From: Luteibacter yeojuensis
GTDB lineage: Bacteria > Pseudomonadota > Gammaproteobacteria > Xanthomonadales > Rhodanobacteraceae
Direction: 5' to 3'
DNA length: 64,000 nt
Assembly (NCBI RefSeq): GCF_000964085.1
Contig: NZ_JZRB01000015.1
Span: forward strand, 1 to 64,000
Shown here: piece by piece, positions 61,240-64,000 of the stretch
Layout: each line of letters starts with the position of its first letter
Position numbering within the stretch: the stretch's first letter is position 1
Notes under the pieces: model-generated
The model's input: only the letters and a program-made list of their open reading frames with translations
What the model was told of the DNA's origin: nothing
The model's database searches: none
Translations under genes and position numbers: made by a program

Positions 61240-62196
61240 GTGACCAGCCAACTCGAACAACTGCGCAAGATGACCAAGGTCGTCGCCGATACCGGCGACA
61301 TGTCGGCCATGAAAACCTTCAAGCCGGAGGACGCGACCACCAACCCGTCCCTGCTGCTCAAGGCGGCCAGCATCCCCGAGTACGCCCAGTACGTCGACGA
61401 GGCCGTGAAGTGGGCGAAGGAACAGGGCAACGACCGCGCGCAGCAGCTGGTCGATGCCGGCGACCGCCTGGCCGTGCTCATCGGCCGCGAAATCCTGAAG
61501 ATCGTCCCCGGCTATGTTTCCACCGAGGTGGATGCCCGCCTCTCGTTCGATGAAGAGGCCAGCATGGCCAAGGCCAAGCGCCTGCTCGGCATGTACAAGG
61601 ATGTCGGCGTCGATCCGAAGCGCGTGCTGATCAAGCTCGCCTCCACGTGGGAGGGCATCAAGGCCGCCGAGAAGCTGCAGAAGGAAGGCATCAACTGCAA
61701 CATGACGCTGCTCTTCAGCTTCGAACAGGCCGTGGCCTGTGCCGAGGCTGGCGCGTTCCTCATCTCGCCGTTCGTGGGCCGCATCTTCGACTGGTACGTG
61801 GCCAACACCGACAAGAAGACCTACGCGCCGGAAGAAGACCCGGGCGTGAAGTCGGTGCGCCGCATCTACGATTACTACAAGACCCACGGCTATAAGACCG
61901 TGGTGATGGGCGCCAGCTTCCGCAACATCGGCCAGATCCAGGCGCTTGCCGGCTGCGACCGCCTCACCATCTCGCCCGACCTGCTGAAGGAACTGGACGA
62001 GACCGACGCGAACCTGCCCGAGGCGCTGAAGGACACCGGCAAGAAGGCCGAGCCGCCGGCGAAGAAGCTCACCGAGGCCCAGTTCCGCTGGGGCCACAAC
62101 GAAGACGCGATGGCCACCGACAAGCTGGCCGAAGGCATCCGCAAGTTCGCGGTCGACCAGCGCAAGCTGGAAGAACTGCTGGGCGCGAAGCTGTAA
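61240..62196 (+). CDS. tal: Transaldolase
   Basis: A 318-residue enzyme of the pentose phosphate pathway (TalA/TalB type, E. coli 317 residues) that moves a dihydroxyacetone unit between sugar phosphates. Motifs: [27 protein letters not shown]; the Schiff-base lysine in [37 protein letters not shown]; and [12 protein letters not shown]. The GTG at 61240 (VTSQLEQL) is chosen because it gives the family length and GGAAG precedes it. The frame is open to 61123, and an ATG at 61195 is an alternative. Confidence 0.92.
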   Translation: MTSQLEQLRKMTKVVADTGDMSAMKTFKPEDATTNPSLLLKAASIPEYAQYVDEAVKWAKEQGNDRAQQLVDAGDRLAVLIGREILKIVPGYVSTEVDARLSFDEEASMAKAKRLLGMYKDVGVDPKRVLIKLASTWEGIKAAEKLQKEGINCNMTLLFSFEQAVACAEAGAFLISPFVGRIFDWYVANTDKKTYAPEEDPGVKSVRRIYDYYKTHGYKTVVMGASFRNIGQIQALAGCDRLTISPDLLKELDETDANLPEALKDTGKKAEPPAKKLTEAQFRWGHNEDAMATDKLAEGIRKFAVDQRKLEELLGAKL

Positions 62197-62225
62197 GCAA
62201 CGCCTCTCGGAAATGCTGAAAAAAA

Positions 62226-62248
62226 GGGCCCCGCGGGGCCCTTTTTTT
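62226..62248 (+). terminator. Rho-independent terminator after tal (two-way)
   Basis: GGGCCCC-GC-GGGGCCC followed by TTTTTTT and preceded by AAAAAAA, so it can work in both directions and also serve the convergent aldehyde dehydrogenase gene. Confidence 0.92.
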
Positions 62249-62257
62249 CGCGCCAAA

Positions 62258-62325
62258 TGTAGGAGCTTGCTTGCAAGCGATGGGAGCTTGCGGCACCCCC
62301 CATCGCGCGCAAGCGCGCTCCCACA
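62258..62325. repeat. REP doublet
   Basis: TGTAGGAGCTTGCTTGCAAG ... GCGCGCTCCCACA: two REP heads facing each other with a GATGGG/CCCATC core (62279-62303). It lies between the tal terminator and the aldehyde dehydrogenase stop. Confidence 0.78.
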
Positions 62326-62337
62326 GGTGACTATGAC

Positions 62338-63735
62338 CTAACGCCGGATCTTGAAGTCGAGAACGCGTTGAATGGCCTTGCCGTACGGCGGCCGCAGCAT
62401 GGCCGTGATATCGAAGCGCGATTGCCGATACACGGAGCGCGCATGGCTGAAGGTACGGAAGCCATCGACGCCGTGGTACGCGCCCATGCCCGATGGACCC
62501 ACACCGCCGAACGGCAGGTTGTCCTGCGTCAGGTGCACGATGGTGTCGTTGAGCGTGACGCCGCCAGCGACGATGTTCGCCAGCACGTGCTCCTGGTCGG
62601 CGCGGCCGTTGCCGAAGTAGTAGAGGCTCAGCGGCCTCGGCCGCGCGTTGACGTATGCGATGGCATCTTCCAGGCGGCCATACGGCACGAGCGGCAGGAT
62701 GGGTCCGAAGATCTCGTCGCGAAGCACGGCCATGTCGTCGGTGGCACCAAGCACCAGCGTCGGCGGCATGCGGCGATCGTTCAACGCTTCACCCGCGGCA
62801 TGGAGTTCGCGAACCATCGCGCCCTTCTCGCGCGCGTCGCGCAGGTAACTTTCCAGCCGCGCCTTGTTGCGGTCATTGATGATCGACGTGTAGTCGGGGT
62901 TGTCGCGGAACGTGGGGAACATCACCGCCACGTTCCGCGCCAGCGCATCGGCGAAAGCGTCGATCGACTCCTTCGGCACCAGCGCGTAATCCGGTGCCAC
63001 GCAGATCTGCCCCGCGTTAAGCGTCTTGCCGAACAACAGGCGGCGCGCGGCGAGATCGAGGTCGGCGTCGCGGCCGATGATGGCGGGTGACTTGCCACCG
63101 AGCTCCAGGGTGACAGGCACGAGGTTTTCGGCGGCGGCGCGCATGACGTGCTTCGCCACCGCCGTGGCGCCTGTGAACAGCAGGTGGTCGAACGGCAGCG
63201 CGGCAAACGCCTCGCCCACGGCCTGGTCGCCCGTCACCACGGCCACTTCGCTGTCGTCGAACGCCTGGGCAACCATCGCCTGCATCAGCGCCGACGACTT
63301 CGGCGTGAACTCCGACGGCTTGATCATCGCCCGGTTGCCGGCGGCCAGGATGCCCGCCAGTGGCGCGAACGTGAGGTTGAACGGGAAGTTCCACGGCGCG
63401 ATGACGCCGACGACGCCCTTGGGCTGGTAATCGACCCATGCGCGGGCACCCAGCAGCGCGAGCGGCGCGGGCGAGACGCTGCGATGGTCACGGCGCATCC
63501 ACCGCCGCACATGGCGCTTCGCGTGCTTCAGCGGCTCGATCGAGGCGGCCACATCGCTGACCAGGCTGCCCTGGCGCGATCGGTGGCCGAAGTCGGCGCT
63601 CAGCGCGTCCGCGATATCGCTGGCGTGGTCGACCAGCGCGCCGATGGCGCGGTCGATGCGGTCGATGCGCACGGCCACAGGCGGCGTGCCGTCGCGGCGG
63701 TGGGCGTCCTGTTGCCGGGCGAGGAGGGTTTCCAT
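62338..63735 (-). CDS. Aldehyde dehydrogenase (coniferyl-aldehyde dehydrogenase type)
   Basis: A 465-residue NAD(P)-dependent aldehyde dehydrogenase. PWNFPFNLTFAPLAGILAAGNRAMIKPSE is the cofactor region, FTGATAVAKHVM the Rossmann turn, LELGGKSPAII holds the general-base glutamate, and NAGQICVAPDYALVP the catalytic cysteine. The QICVAPDY variant and the end FDITAMLRPPYGKAIQRVLDFKI point to the coniferyl-aldehyde dehydrogenase subgroup, which oxidises aromatic or fatty aldehydes. The true substrate is uncertain. It is flanked by REP doublets. Confidence 0.9.
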   Translation of the reverse strand: METLLARQQDAHRRDGTPPVAVRIDRIDRAIGALVDHASDIADALSADFGHRSRQGSLVSDVAASIEPLKHAKRHVRRWMRRDHRSVSPAPLALLGARAWVDYQPKGVVGVIAPWNFPFNLTFAPLAGILAAGNRAMIKPSEFTPKSSALMQAMVAQAFDDSEVAVVTGDQAVGEAFAALPFDHLLFTGATAVAKHVMRAAAENLVPVTLELGGKSPAIIGRDADLDLAARRLLFGKTLNAGQICVAPDYALVPKESIDAFADALARNVAVMFPTFRDNPDYTSIINDRNKARLESYLRDAREKGAMVRELHAAGEALNDRRMPPTLVLGATDDMAVLRDEIFGPILPLVPYGRLEDAIAYVNARPRPLSLYYFGNGRADQEHVLANIVAGGVTLNDTIVHLTQDNLPFGGVGPSGMGAYHGVDGFRTFSHARSVYRQSRFDITAMLRPPYGKAIQRVLDFKIRR

Positions 63736-63758
63736 CGCCGGATCATATCTGTTCTTAC

Positions 63759-63825
63759 TGTGGGAGCCAGCTTGCTGGCGATGGGGCCTGGGGCAAGGGC
63801 CATCGCCAGCAAGCTGGCTCCTATA
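63759..63825. repeat. REP doublet
   Basis: TGTGGGAGCCAGCTTGCTGG / CCAGCAAGCTGGCTCCTATA, nearly perfect 20-base arms around GATGGGGCC...GGCCATC. The longest stem of the REP family in this window. Confidence 0.85.
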
Positions 63826-63833
63826 TGGGTTAC

Positions 63834-64000
63834 TTAGCTGGCCTGCCAGCCGCCGCCCAGGGCACGGATTAGAGCGACGCTGGCGCGGAGCTGGCGAGTT
63901 TCGAGGTCGATGACGCTGCGGCGGGCGTCGAGCTCGGCGGTCTGCGCCTGCACCACGTCGAGGTAGCCCACGGCGCCCTGGCGGTAGCGGTCGAGCGAGA
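63834..64000 (-). CDS. Outer-membrane efflux factor (NodT/OprM-like), C-terminal part
   Basis: Partial gene cut by the window end. The 55 readable residues include [22 protein letters not shown] and end [20 protein letters not shown], the conserved last helices of RND-type outer-membrane channel proteins (outer membrane efflux family). It probably belongs to an RND drug or metal pump operon lying beyond 64000. Confidence 0.85.
   Translation of the reverse strand, partial: SLDRYRQGAVGYLDVVQAQTAELDARRSVIDLETRQLRASVALIRALGGGWQAS

Overview
The window is GC-rich chromosomal DNA from a gammaproteobacterium, most likely order Lysobacterales (Xanthomonadales), family Rhodanobacteraceae (Luteibacter/Dyella type). 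The reasons are the type II secretion operon in the Xanthomonas xps order (E-F-G-H-I-J-K-L-M-N-D), an Oar-like TonB-dependent receptor, an ESPR-type trimeric autotransporter, and scattered REP palindromes starting TGT(A/G)GGAGC. Species assignment is inference; no rRNA or tRNA gene was seen.

Layout. 1-5.8 kb: small lipoprotein, aceE (pyruvate dehydrogenase E1) and maeB (malic enzyme), all minus strand, with REP elements. 6-7.6 kb: a secreted reprolysin-like protein whose zinc-protease active site appears lost. 7.6-12.2 kb: QEGLA-motif (DUF1704) protein, ferredoxin-NADP reductase, then a coupled ABC ATPase/permease/RluF-like operon. 12.3-16.6 kb: four exported proteins of unknown role in an A-B-A'-B' order, each junction a 4-base start/stop overlap. 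A and A' are paralogues; B and B' look like deaminase-fold proteins (HxxDxE ... CxxC). This is my main candidate for an undescribed system. 16.6-19.2 kb: hrpB helicase. 19.2-29.8 kb: complete type II secretion operon. 29.9-41.6 kb: a surface/secreted block with a 2,332-residue YadA-like adhesin, a PA-domain zinc metallopeptidase, a small exported protein translationally coupled to it, and an S8 peptidase. 41.9-47.9 kb: tatD, Na+/H+ antiporter, TonB receptor. 47.9-48.8 kb: non-coding DNA with a large inverted pair of MITE-like elements. 48.8-58.6 kb: amn, degV-family, DUF4124, ChaN/EreA-like, SDR, lone ABC ATPase, lipoprotein, sppA, MATE pump, DUF3667. 58.6-64 kb: a DnaA-box cluster before priA, then tal, an aldehyde dehydrogenase, and the end of an outer-membrane efflux factor.

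How the parts may work together. The export machinery (type II secretion and adhesin) sits next to several genes for exported proteins: two proteases, a protease-like pseudoenzyme and the A-B-A'-B' cassette. The cassette products carry Sec-type signal peptides and could be type II substrates, but nothing in the sequence proves this. The housekeeping genes (aceE, maeB, tal, priA, hrpB, sppA, amn) mark this as core chromosome rather than an island. Large ORFs opposite aceE, maeB, the adhesin, priA and the TonB receptor were treated as codon-bias shadows.
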